Assembly: GCA_021324015.1 (NCBI GenBank)
Contig: JAJPJX010000060.1
Coordinates: 62,001 to 126,000 of the forward strand
DNA length: 64,000 nucleotides
From: Solibacteraceae bacterium
GTDB lineage: Bacteria; Acidobacteriota; Terriglobia; Bryobacterales; Bryobacteraceae
Direction: 5' to 3'
The position numbers were made by a program, and so were the translations under genes. Positions 26,096-33,048 of this stretch are shown one piece after another; the first letter of the stretch is position 1; each line of letters begins with the position of its first letter. Under the pieces are notes generated by a model. The model had not been told where the DNA came from and ran no database searches. It saw only the letters and a list, made by a program, of their open reading frames with translations.

Positions 26096-26632
26096 TTAGG
26101 CCGCAGTCTTCGGCTGGGCCTGGTTGACCACGTTCGCAATCGACGTGGTGGCGGTGGCGAGCGCCTGGACGATCTGCTGCAACGTCGCCAGGACCGGCGT
26201 GATGGTGGCGTCCACCTGCTTGGCGACCGCCGCCGCGACAGCCTGCGCGTCCACGCCGACGCCAGCCGCGCTCACGTCCGTGGCGCGATTGGCGGGCACG
26301 GCGCCAGCCGTCAGGTTCGAACCCGCGCCGCGCGAGACGGGGTTCAACTCGTCGGTCCAGAGGGCATCGGCGGCAACGTCGGCGTGTTTGATGGCCTGCT
26401 TCGCCACCATGTTGCTCGTCTCCACGGCGTTCTGGAGCGCCTGGAGAGCGACGTTCTGGATCTGATCGAACTGAATCTGCGAACGGCGCGCGATCAGCAG
26501 ATCGAGATCCTGGTAAGCGTCATACGTGCGCTTGGTGTTGGCTGCGGTGAGTTCGGAATGCGCTTTGAAAAACTCATCCGTTCCGGTTTCGAATTCACGC
26601 TCGCCCTGGTTGGGCGTGGCGACTTCAGGCAT
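26096..26632 (-). CDS. Hypothetical helical protein between the two methyltransferases
   Basis: A 178-residue protein starting MPEVATPNQGEREFETGTDE with a strong ribosome site (AAGGAGAGA). It is helical with LQALQNAVETSNMVAKQA in the middle and an Ala/Val/Gln-rich C-terminal helix (ALATATTSIANVVNQAQ) that may be amphipathic. There is no enzymatic motif. It lies between the paralogous ParB-methyltransferases and 20 bases before the second, suggesting co-transcription. The repeated QNAV/AKQA patterns faintly recall RebB-like or virion-internal proteins, but I cannot assign it. Confidence 0.6.
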   Translation of the reverse strand: MPEVATPNQGEREFETGTDEFFKAHSELTAANTKRTYDAYQDLDLLIARRSQIQFDQIQNVALQALQNAVETSNMVAKQAIKHADVAADALWTDELNPVSRGAGSNLTAGAVPANRATDVSAAGVGVDAQAVAAAVAKQVDATITPVLATLQQIVQALATATTSIANVVNQAQPKTAA

Positions 26633-26734
26633 ACATTCTCTCCTTCGAAAGATGATTTAAGAACGCTCCCCAATCACGGTTCTCTCCGTTGCTATGGCTC
26701 GCTCGGACGGCTCGATGCCGCCGCTTTCATTGGC

Positions 26735-28273
26735 TTAGGAAGCCTTGCGCTTCCTGGGGCCGTAGTGTGGGTTTGGCCCGTGGTGCCTTATCGCCCGCGA
26801 GTCCTGGGCCTTCGCGTTGACGGCCTGCTCGACCGGGATGCCTCGCGCCGCCGCAACCGACTGGAACGTGCCGGTGCTCCCGTCCCCGTCCACCAGCAAC
26901 GGCGTCTCGCCGGTCAAATTCCAGATGCGCCGGAGGATCACATCGCAGTAGGCTGGCGACAGTTCGCAGCCACACCCGGTGCGCGCGAGAAGCGCCGCCG
27001 CCGCGATGGTGGTGCCGGACCCCATAAACGGATCGAAGACCACGTCGCCCTCGTCACTGAACGCGAGGAGGAAGAACTCGACCAGCGCGCGGGGGAACGG
27101 AGCGGAGTGCGATCCCTGCGAGGATTCCGACTTCACCTCGATCACATTGGACGGGCGCGCGACTCCCTTGTACCGGCCTTCGCTATCCGTGGCGTCTGCT
27201 TTGCCAGCCGCATCGCCACGCGCGCCCGTGCCCAGCAAGCCCGAGCCAGACTTCGACTTCGGGTTGTTGGGCGAGTAGTCGAAACAATCCTCGCTCTCGT
27301 GTCCGACCCGCTTGGGCCGGAATTTGATCTGCTGCTGGCGCGAGAAGTGGAAGATTGGCTCCCATGCGTTTTTGAAACGGTTGTTCCAACCGCCAGGCAC
27401 GCCGTTGTCGGTCTTGCGCCAGCAGAACTCGTCAACAAACCGCCACTCCCACTGGCGGCGGTGTGCGATGACCAGATCCTTCACGTACAGGTTCCGCTCG
27501 CCCTCGTCGGCGTGCTCCTTGATGTTCAGAAGGTAGGAGCCATCGTCCGCGAGCACCGACCGGATGTTGGTCGCCACATCCTTGTACCAGGCCACGTACT
27601 CCTCCGGCCGGATCGGTTTGAACCCGCTGGAGGAGTCGTACTCCCGCTGCGTGGCGTACGGCGGTGAGGTGATGCAGACGTTCGGGCGCGCGTCGTCCAG
27701 GAGCTTCAGGACGACCGTGATGTCCCGGCAGTCTCCGCAGATCAAACGGTGCGGCCCGATGGTCCACAGGTCGCCAGCCCGAGTAACCGGGTTGACCGGA
27801 GCCTCCGGAACGTCCTCTTCCTCGTCCGGAGCGGACTGCGGTTCGTCGCCGGCCAGCAGATCCTCCAACTCGTCGTCGGAGAAGCCCACGAGCGCGAGGT
27901 CCACGCCGTCCGATTCGAGGTCGCGTAACTCCGCGGCAAGGACCTTCTCGTCCCACCCGGCGTTGAGCGCCAACTTGTTGTCCGCGATGATGTATGCGCG
28001 CCGTTGAGTCTCGGTGAGGTGATCCAGGACGACAACCGGAACCTCACCGAGATTCAACTTGCGGGCAGCCAGGAGACGACCGTGGCCAGCGATGATCCCG
28101 GCGTTGGAGTCCACCAGGATAGGAGCGTTGAAACCGAATTCCGCGATCGACGCCGCGATTTGCGCCACTTGCGCATCGGAGTGCGTGCGCGCGTTCTTCG
28201 CGTACGGCACCAGCCGGTCGGTGGGCCAGATCTCGATGCGCCGCGCCATCGCGGTCGTGATGGAAGTGCTCAT
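26735..28273 (-). CDS. ParB/Srx-like domain fused to DNA methyltransferase, TSPPY type
   Basis: A 512-residue protein starting MSTSITTAMARRIEIWPTDR; an alternative start is ATG 28249. Residues 20-110 form a ParB-like domain (KNARTHSDAQVAQIAASIAE, IIAGHGRLLAA). TSPPY is at 202-206 and DPFMGSGTT begins at 414, again beta-class order. TSPPY is the motif most often seen in cytosine-N4 enzymes, so this paralogue may write a different mark from the DPPY enzyme. A long N-terminal extension in the frame (up to 28666) is unsupported, having no ribosome site and a shadow-like composition. Confidence 0.85.
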   Translation of the reverse strand: MSTSITTAMARRIEIWPTDRLVPYAKNARTHSDAQVAQIAASIAEFGFNAPILVDSNAGIIAGHGRLLAARKLNLGEVPVVVLDHLTETQRRAYIIADNKLALNAGWDEKVLAAELRDLESDGVDLALVGFSDDELEDLLAGDEPQSAPDEEEDVPEAPVNPVTRAGDLWTIGPHRLICGDCRDITVVLKLLDDARPNVCITSPPYATQREYDSSSGFKPIRPEEYVAWYKDVATNIRSVLADDGSYLLNIKEHADEGERNLYVKDLVIAHRRQWEWRFVDEFCWRKTDNGVPGGWNNRFKNAWEPIFHFSRQQQIKFRPKRVGHESEDCFDYSPNNPKSKSGSGLLGTGARGDAAGKADATDSEGRYKGVARPSNVIEVKSESSQGSHSAPFPRALVEFFLLAFSDEGDVVFDPFMGSGTTIAAAALLARTGCGCELSPAYCDVILRRIWNLTGETPLLVDGDGSTGTFQSVAAARGIPVEQAVNAKAQDSRAIRHHGPNPHYGPRKRKAS

Positions 28274-28336
28274 GCTGGAGCCGAAGGCCGAAAGTGATTG
28301 CAGTATTCGCTGATCGAGCGCACAATCAAAATCACA

Positions 28337-28579
28337 ATGGCAAGAAGCAACCACATCTCCGTCGAGATCGAGGCGAAGTTTGGCAGCACTTTTCAGGAAG
28401 AAGTGGCGATGCGCATGCTGCCCAAGTACATCAACGCCTGGAAAGCGTTCTTCCTGGAAAAGCACTCCAAGAACGCCATCGAGTTCCGAATCACGAACGT
28501 CGAGCACATCACGCCCATGAGAGAACCTGCGCCCCGGAACAGGCAACGGCGGTCCGATAGACTGCCGTGCTCCCGCTAA
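28337..28579 (+). CDS. Small basic hypothetical protein
   Basis: An 80-residue protein starting MARSNHISVEIEAKFGSTFQ, with a helical middle (MRMLPKYINAWKAFFLEKHS) and an Arg-rich C-terminus. The start follows an A-rich stretch but has no strong ribosome site. It is divergent from the methyltransferase gene, 63 bases from its start. The amphipathic helix and sensible composition favour coding, but support is limited to that. Confidence 0.45.
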   Translation: MARSNHISVEIEAKFGSTFQEEVAMRMLPKYINAWKAFFLEKHSKNAIEFRITNVEHITPMREPAPRNRQRRSDRLPCSR

Positions 28580-28978
28580 ACGCCGCCACGTCGCCCACAT
28601 CTCGCCCCGTTCGCGCCGGAGCGCGGCAGGTGGAGGCGTTGGGCCAAGAGACGGGCGGCGGCGCAACGGGGCGCGCGGGGGCGCGAACGCCGCCAGCCGT
28701 ACCCGACCACCTCACTTTTTTTGTGACGCTGGCGAAATGGTGCAATCGCGGAACGCGCCGGAGATTTTGCCCCGGTAGTACCTAAAGTGGAGCGAGAATT
28801 GCATGGTCGGCCGGCGCTTCGCGTTCATTCTGACCGCTGTGGTGGTCGGTGAGTTGGGTGCGCCAACGCCACCGACCCGTTGCCGGATTGATGGCGTTGG
28901 CCTCTCGAAACAGTGGTTCAAATCCAGTCCTTGGATAGTCGCTCGGCTCGCATGGTTCTCTCAAGGACTGTGGCTCGC
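28580..28978. other. About 400 bases without a convincing gene
   Basis: Short frames exist on both strands, but their composition is that of shadows. An inverted repeat CAGTCCTTG/CAAGGACTG frames about 30 bases near 28926-28970. The region lies between the end of the zinc-finger gene (minus) and the plus-strand gene at 28337, and might carry a promoter, but no clear -35/-10 pair was seen. Confidence 0.4.
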
Positions 28979-29236
28979 TCAACTGTTTGATAAGCCGCAC
29001 GTGCAACGGAACAACTGGCAATCGCAGACTGGCAGTGGCGTGCGCTGCGGACCAGGGCCGTGCGTGAGCATGTGCTGGCGGTACGCCTTGCGCGTGCCGA
29101 ACTCCTGCCCGCACGCGCCGCAGATATCGCCAGCCCACGGGCCGTCGTCGTCGTTCGAGGACTCAGCACGATCTGGAAACGACTCTTCGCTGTAATCGTC
29201 CTCAACGCAAGGCCCTGAAAGTGATTGGATCAACAC
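28979..29236 (-). CDS. C2H2 zinc-finger protein
   Basis: An 85-residue protein. Residues 39-59 form a canonical C2H2 finger with C39, C42, H55 and H59 (spacing C-x2-C-x12-H-x3-H; CGACGQEFGTRKAYRQHM). A second cysteine cluster, C71, C73, C78 and C80, follows. The N-terminus is acidic. It starts at GTG 29236 within the stop of the preceding gene (GTGTTGA), so it is translationally coupled. A single classical C2H2 finger is uncommon in phages; it suggests nucleic-acid or protein binding, but the target is unknown. Confidence 0.7.
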   Translation of the reverse strand: MLIQSLSGPCVEDDYSEESFPDRAESSNDDDGPWAGDICGACGQEFGTRKAYRQHMLTHGPGPQRTPLPVCDCQLFRCTCGLSNS

Positions 29237-29592
29237 GTCGCGTTCCCCGCCATGCAGTCCAGCAGAACGCGCAAAAAGATTGGGCGCGTCTCAGGCGGCG
29301 CGAGGTTGTACTCGCAACTCTGATCGGTCTTGATCCGATGACCCAAGGGCCTCAATGCCCAAGGCTGGTGGCCGTCGTTCAGTTCGTGCCTGTACGAATA
29401 CGCTTGACCCATGTGGTCGCGCACCGTCGTAGGCTTCGGATCTCCGGGCCGCTTGTACATGATGGCTCGGGAGACGCGCCCCTTTTTGTGGCGCACAACC
29501 TTCGCCAAGCCGTCGCGTTCGAGTTTCAAAGCCCTGCGTAGCGGAACGAGGCCCTGGAATTCACAGTCGTAGGAATAGAGCGGAACCGTCAT
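29230..29592 (-). CDS. Hypothetical basic protein
   Basis: A 120-residue protein starting MTVPLYSYDCEFQGLVPLRR, preceded by the ribosome site GGGAGA. It is rich in Arg, Lys and His, with a KLERDGLAKVVRHKKGRVSR section that suggests nucleic-acid binding. No family recognised. It is the first gene of a two-gene unit with the C2H2 protein. Upstream, between it and the tRNA, lies an inverted repeat CGAGGTG/CACCTCG (29706-29725) that could be an operator. Confidence 0.6.
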   Translation of the reverse strand: MTVPLYSYDCEFQGLVPLRRALKLERDGLAKVVRHKKGRVSRAIMYKRPGDPKPTTVRDHMGQAYSYRHELNDGHQPWALRPLGHRIKTDQSCEYNLAPPETRPIFLRVLLDCMAGNATC

Positions 29593-29786
29593 GGTCGTCT
29601 CCCATGACGCTCAGCGCTGTGGTGCTTTCTGCGGGGTGGCTCTAAATGAAAATCGCCAGCAGCGACACCGCTACTGGCCGATCATGCGGGATTGAGTTTT
29701 TTTGTCGAGGTGTCCCGGCACCTCGTATTTGGCTGCTCTGATTTTCTCAGAAACGTAAGCGCCGGTCAATGTTTTTTATGGTGGGA

Positions 29787-29863
29787 TGGTGGGCCCGACA
29801 GAACTCGAATCTGTGACCTTCTGCGTGTCAAGCAGACGCTCTAACCAACTGAGCTACGGGCCC
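29787..29863 (-). tRNA. tRNA-Val(GAC), CCA encoded
   Basis: The minus strand folds into a complete cloverleaf: acceptor GGGCCCG/CGGGCCC, D stem GCTC/GAGC, anticodon stem TCTGC/GCAGA around loop TTGACAC giving anticodon GAC, T stem ACAGA/TCTGT with loop TTCGAGT, discriminator A and an encoded CCA. A weak promoter (TTGGTC, 18 bases, TACGAT) lies just upstream. No second copy of the 3' part was found in the window, so it is more likely a phage-carried tRNA than the integration site. Confidence 0.93.
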
Positions 29864-29916
29864 GCAAGACTCATCGTACCAAACTTGAAGAGGACTGACC
29901 AAACAGCATCGAGGAT

Positions 29917-29943
29917 AAAAAAAGCCGCCCGTCTCCGGGCGGC
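29917..29943 (-). terminator. Terminator after the 30-kb cassette gene
   Basis: Minus-strand GCCGCCCG (29943-29936) pairs with CGGGCGGC (29931-29924) around a GAGA loop, followed by seven T residues (29923-29917). Same stem as the other cassette terminators. Confidence 0.82.
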
Positions 29944-29983
29944 ATCAGTGGTCGGCGGCAAGTCCGCGATCTTGCGCGCCAGC

Positions 29984-30322
29984 CTATCGGCGGTTGACCG
30001 GCGTCTTCTCGTAATCCTCCAGCGTACGCGTCCCGTGGACTTCGGCGTCGTGCTTCTCAGCCCAGTTGGTGAGCTCGGCTGCGGATTTGAACATCCGGCG
30101 CCACGGCTTGTTGGCGAGGCCCTTCACTCCATACGCCTCGATCTGGTTCAGCCTGATTACGGTCGCCGGAGCCAGATCCGACTCGCTGTAATAACCGGCG
30201 TGTTTGCCCCTGATCGCAATCGCGTAAAAGGAGCCAGAAGGAGCAACCTCCGTGACGACGCCACGCTCGCCCTGGTGCTCTCCGTACTCGATCAGAACTT
30301 TGTCGCCTTCCTGGTATGCCAT
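29984..30322 (-). CDS. SH3/KOW-like single-gene cassette protein
   Basis: A 112-residue protein starting MAYQEGDKVLIEYGEHQGER after the site AAGGAG. The first 40 residues look like a KOW/SH3-type beta barrel (GDKVLIEYG...GVVTEV). The C-terminal half is helical (RRMFKSAAELTNWAEKHD). The gene carries the conserved leader upstream and the common GC terminator downstream, so it is a third member of the cassette family. No enzymatic role is apparent. An RNA or protein interaction domain is the best guess. Confidence 0.68.
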   Translation of the reverse strand: MAYQEGDKVLIEYGEHQGERGVVTEVAPSGSFYAIAIRGKHAGYYSESDLAPATVIRLNQIEAYGVKGLANKPWRRMFKSAAELTNWAEKHDAEVHGTRTLEDYEKTPVNRR

Positions 30323-30330
30323 CTGCCTAT

Positions 30331-30362
30331 CTCCTTGCACCACGATTCATCACTCCGGTTGG
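30331..30362 (-). promoter_or_regulatory. Conserved leader element, copy 3
   Basis: On the minus strand CCAACCGGAGTGATGAATCG continues TGGTGCAAGGAG, matching the copies at 23789 and 24368 at nearly every position, including the downstream ribosome site shared with copy 2. The orientation matches the gene it precedes. Confidence 0.65.
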
Positions 30363-30406
30363 CGGGAAAGGCAAGAAGATAAGCGCGCCGATCACGATCT
30401 TTTTTC

Positions 30407-30448
30407 GCCAGCCACACGGCACGTGGGCGCGCCCACGCGTTGGCTGGC
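30407..30448. repeat. Nested palindrome
   Basis: CGTGGGCGCGCCCACG (30422-30437) is a perfect 16-base palindrome. It is enclosed by a second inverted repeat GCCAGCCA (30407-30414) and TGGCTGGC (30441-30448). There is no T-run after the stem on the minus strand, so it is not an ordinary terminator for the flanking gene. Cruciform or protein site possible. Confidence 0.7.
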
Positions 30449-31119
30449 ACCACACGTCCACCGGCCTGGCTCCGGCCAAACGTGCGCGCCCCCTGCGCGA
30501 CGGGTGGCGCGTTTTTCCTTCGTCCATATATAGGAGTCGGAAAATCTTGTCCTTGGCGCACGGCGTGGCGAAAGGACAGGACGGCGTCTGGAAACCCTCC
30601 CATAGCTACCATCTTCCCAACTCTGTGATTCTGGCTGGGTTATACTGGCGTAACGTGGAGTCCACGTATGGAATGGTGACAGGCTGGTGGTTGGGCAGTG
30701 TGGACTCCAGTTGGACTCCACAGGGGTAGACGACCACGCCTAAGTGATAGTAGAATATAGAGATAGTGGGTCGGGGCCTCTTCCTTGACACGTATAAAAT
30801 ATCAATCACTTACAGACACCCCTACTGAAAACACAAGAGTTACACGTTTTCGATTTGGACCCCACACGGACCCCGGCATAGCGATTTAGGCCTCTTCCGT
30901 GCGCGTTTGGACCCCGGTTGGACCCCACGACCATAGAGTTCTTCCGCGATACATAAGTGTTCCGGACCCCATAATCTGATGTGGTCACAAACGTGCTTTC
31001 ACGCGTGCGCGCGCGGTCGTACTCGCCTTCCAAAAACTTCTCATCTGTATGTCACAGGCAGAAGAGAAGTTTTTTGAACTCCTATATAGAGCAAGCGAAA
31101 AATCGGCTCCCGGCGACAT
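30449..31119. promoter_or_regulatory. Gene-free AT-richer control region with paired repeats; possible origin
   Basis: No frame here has plausible composition. The region holds TGGASTCCA palindromes at 30656-30664, 30701-30709 and 30712-30720, and GGACCCC direct repeats at 30857, 30868, 30909, 30920 and 30964. Three pairs have an exact 11-base spacing. An inverted repeat TAAGTGAT/ATCACTTA spans 30741-30812, GGCCTCTTCC occurs twice (30775, 30889), and a TTGACA lies at 30785. GC content drops against its surroundings. Regulatory array or replication origin are both compatible. Confidence 0.6.
31032..31074. terminator. Inverted repeat with flanking A and T runs
   Basis: AAAAACTTCTC (31032-31042) is perfectly complementary to GAGAAGTTTTT (31064-31074), separated by 21 bases. 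The A-run on one side and T-run on the other would allow termination in both directions. With such a loop it could equally be a protein-binding palindrome. Confidence 0.5.
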
Positions 31120-31146
31120 GTGATACTGGGGAGCGTGAGACGGCGC

Positions 31147-31551
31147 ATGATCAGCGTGGCGGTCAACGGCGCGGAGATGCTCCGGTTGGAGCGTGAGCGC
31201 GTGGCGGCGGGCGCGCGCAGCCTGCCGCAGTATGTTCGCCATCGATGTGGCCTCCCGGCTGGCTTGGTGTCGAACGGCGTCGTGGCCGACGACCTCGGCG
31301 TGCGCCGGGCGCTCGAACGGCACGTGATCAGCTTCTACGTGACCGAGGAGGAGTACGCCGCCCTGCGTGACCAATCCAGCCTGCCCAACGGGCCGGGCAT
31401 CACCGTGGCGCAGTACGCGCGGACGCGATGCGACCTGTCGGTGCGGTACGTCTCGAAGCCTGGCACGCAGGACCGCGTGCGCGAGGAGGACGAGGCGTGG
31501 GCGATCCTCAATGGGTTGGGGTTGTCTGCCGACGATTACTTCGAGGACTGA
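31147..31551 (+). CDS. Tandem ribbon-helix-helix DNA-binding protein
   Basis: A 134-residue protein from ATG 31147 (GTG 31120 is an alternative). It contains two similar units: residues 1-36 (MISVAVNGAEMLRLERERVA, then LPQYVRHRCGLP) and 60-97 (HVISFYVTEEEYAALRDQSS, then ITVAQYARTRCDLS). Each shows the beta strand, helix A, turn and helix B of RHH/MobC-like domains, and both end in R.RC.L. RHH proteins normally dimerise; here one chain holds the pair. It is encoded beside the repeat array and on the opposite strand to the next operon, as expected of its regulator or an origin-binding protein. Confidence 0.75.
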   Translation: MISVAVNGAEMLRLERERVAAGARSLPQYVRHRCGLPAGLVSNGVVADDLGVRRALERHVISFYVTEEEYAALRDQSSLPNGPGITVAQYARTRCDLSVRYVSKPGTQDRVREEDEAWAILNGLGLSADDYFED

Positions 31552-31561
31552 TCACCGGCCT

Positions 31562-31741
31562 TCATAACCGCCGCCGCCGCGCCCGCCGTTCGAACCACCG
31601 CCATACGATAGCGACGCCGATCCCGATGGTCGTGCAAGCGGAGACGCGCGCCCCGAGCGACCACCCGTACTCGCTCATCCATTGGTTGGCGACCAGCGCG
31701 ATGGCCAGCATGAGGGTGTACAGCCAGATGCTTGATCTCAT
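31562..31741 (-). CDS. Small membrane protein, two transmembrane segments
   Basis: A 59-residue protein, MRSSIWLYTLMLAIALVANQ at the start, then WSLGARVSACTTIGIGVAIV, ending in a basic RRARRRRL tail. The two hydrophobic helices and positive C-terminus suggest an inner-membrane protein with both ends inside. Could be holin-like, an exclusion factor or of other function. It is the last gene of the small-gene operon and overlaps the preceding stop by four bases. Confidence 0.6.
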   Translation of the reverse strand: MRSSIWLYTLMLAIALVANQWMSEYGWSLGARVSACTTIGIGVAIVWRWFERRARRRRL

Positions 31742-31995
31742 AGTTTTCGGATCGCCTCCGTGATCTCCTCCTCGGGCACGTCCGGTCCCTGCGTCACGGT
31801 CGAAGTCAACGTCGCGCCGCAGATCCCGCACTTGCACAGCGGGCAATCCGCCTCGATGGGGTGCTGGTATAACTCCGACGAGCCATCGGAGAGGCCCGCG
31901 TATAGCTCGGCCCACCGGCGATCCACGCCGACGAACTTCAGATCGCTCGCGTGTCCGTTGGCGCAGGTGAACCTGATGATCCACTGCTCCATCAT
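31738..31995 (-). CDS. Small zinc-ribbon protein
   Basis: An 85-residue protein starting MMEQWIIRFTCANGHASDLK. CPLCKCGICG near the C-terminal third holds four cysteines (C-x2-C-x-C-x2-C), and an earlier C11/H15 pair may also bind metal. The remainder is acidic. Starts within the stop of the preceding gene (ATGATGG). No known family recognised. Confidence 0.62.
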   Translation of the reverse strand: MMEQWIIRFTCANGHASDLKFVGVDRRWAELYAGLSDGSSELYQHPIEADCPLCKCGICGATLTSTVTQGPDVPEEEITEAIRKL

Positions 31996-32162
31996 CCAAT
32001 CACCTCATCCAACTCCTTATGCCAACCGTGTTTTGGCTCCTGGCGCCCGACCGCGCCGTACCACGCGCCGCAATCGCACCGCGCGATCAACGACATGATG
32101 CCCAACGGCACCTGCGCGCCGCAGTACGGGCACGTGAGCACGTCCCACACGAGCTCGCTCAT
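31992..32162 (-). CDS. 56-residue zinc-ribbon protein
   Basis: Starts MSELVWDVLTCPYCGAQVPL at ATG 32162, overlapping the previous stop as ATGA, and ends at TGA 31992 inside the next start. Two cysteine pairs, C11/C14 (CPYC) and C29/C31 (CDC), form a zinc ribbon. The chained overlaps on both sides support coding in spite of its small size. Confidence 0.65.
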   Translation of the reverse strand: MSELVWDVLTCPYCGAQVPLGIMSLIARCDCGAWYGAVGRQEPKHGWHKELDEVIG

Positions 32163-32488
32163 GGCCACGGGACCGCCGGCCCGGTGCGGTGCTCGAAGAA
32201 CTCGCCATGCAGCCGCCGTGCGAACTCAATCGCGTGGGCGCGGTCGAGGTTGTACTGCTTGACGGTCGGGCAAAGCAGGATTCGGCACGCCAGCTTCTCG
32301 CGTTCGCCCGCCTCGATTAATCGGTGACACACCTCGCACGCCAGCCAGTCGCCGACGCTCCGGCCCTTGAGCGTGGCTTTGGCATCGAACGTCCGCGCGG
32401 GATAAGACCAGGCCGGGGCGGGCGAGGAACAGAAGTCGCAGGTCAATTCGCCCTCCTGGGTTTGGGCTTCTTCCCGCTGCGCAGCCAT
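32159..32488 (-). CDS. Zinc-binding hypothetical protein
   Basis: A 109-residue protein with CDFCSSPAP at residues 17-25 and CEVCHRLIEAGERE further on, giving a C-x2-C...C-x2-C/H site like treble-clef or ribbon folds. A helical C-terminus follows (DRAHAIEFARRLHGEFFEH). It overlaps the start of the next gene by four bases and the end of the upstream gene by 46 bases. Function unknown. Confidence 0.62.
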   Translation of the reverse strand: MAAQREEAQTQEGELTCDFCSSPAPAWSYPARTFDAKATLKGRSVGDWLACEVCHRLIEAGEREKLACRILLCPTVKQYNLDRAHAIEFARRLHGEFFEHRTGPAVPWP

Positions 32489-32778
32489 TCGACGTTCTCC
32501 TGGTTGGTTGTTGGGTCGCCCTTGGATTCGGTCGTCAACTCGGGCGGCTTCTCCATCAGTTTGTCGGTGTACGCCATCAATTCTCGCTGGTCGTCAGGCG
32601 TCGGCGGCATGTACCACTCGGTAAAGAACGCGATCCGCGTCTGGTTGGTCTCGGCGTCATACGTCATCGCAGGCCAGAACCGAACGTAATTGCCCGATGC
32701 CAGTTCGCCGACCACGCCGCCGAGCACCTGTTCGGCTCCGTCAATCTCGCGCGGAGGAAGTGATCCTATGATCCGCAT
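32443..32778 (-). CDS. Hypothetical small-operon protein
   Basis: A 111-residue protein starting MRIIGSLPPREIDGAEQVLG, with an FWPAMTYDAETNQTRIAFFT beta section and a Lys-rich C-terminus. No motif. The 46-base overlap with the following gene is longer than usual here. Ordinary codon use for this phage supports it. Confidence 0.55.
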   Translation of the reverse strand: MRIIGSLPPREIDGAEQVLGGVVGELASGNYVRFWPAMTYDAETNQTRIAFFTEWYMPPTPDDQRELMAYTDKLMEKPPELTTESKGDPTTNQENVEWLRSGKKPKPRRAN

Positions 32779-32811
32779 ATCGGTTTCCTCCTGGCGGCCT
32801 CACGCAATGCC

Positions 32812-33048
32812 TCACGAGACAGAGTGGTCGTCATGACCGGTCACCTCCTCGAATCCCAGGAACGGCAGGTCTGCGCCCTTGATGCCGTGCAGCGCGATAT
32901 AGTGCCGTTGCACCATCCAGGACCGTCCTTCGACGGTCACCCTGGTGTACTCGCCCAACTGCGCGATGAGCGCGCGGACCATGCGCTCGATCACCGGATC
33001 GGTGTAGTGTAGCGGGCGTCCGCAGTGGCACATCGCTTCAGGCGGCAT
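32812..33048 (-). CDS. Hypothetical protein with CxC motif
   Basis: A 78-residue protein beginning MPPEAMCHCGRPLHYTDP, a single CHC cysteine pair, followed by a helical section (IERMVRALIAQLGEYTRVTV) and ending acidic. It overlaps the end of the upstream zinc-finger gene by 11 bases. No family recognised. Confidence 0.55.
   Translation of the reverse strand: MPPEAMCHCGRPLHYTDPVIERMVRALIAQLGEYTRVTVEGRSWMVQRHYIALHGIKGADLPFLGFEEVTGHDDHSVS

Noticed and set aside
28274-28666. N-terminal extension of the TSPPY methyltransferase
   Set aside because: The additional 131 residues are antisense to the plus-strand gene at 28337 and have no ribosome site.
29787-29863. tRNA-Val as the integration site
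   Set aside because: No duplicate of its 3' half was found in the window, and the integrase lies 15 kb away with its own repeat at the stop.
30316-30729. Open frames in the control region (plus 137 codons and minus 109 codons)
   Set aside because: No ribosome sites, odd composition, and they run through palindromes and repeat sites.
30654-30970. CRISPR array
   Set aside because: Repeats are only 7-9 bases and spaced 11, 44 or more bases; there are no uniform repeats and spacers and no cas genes.
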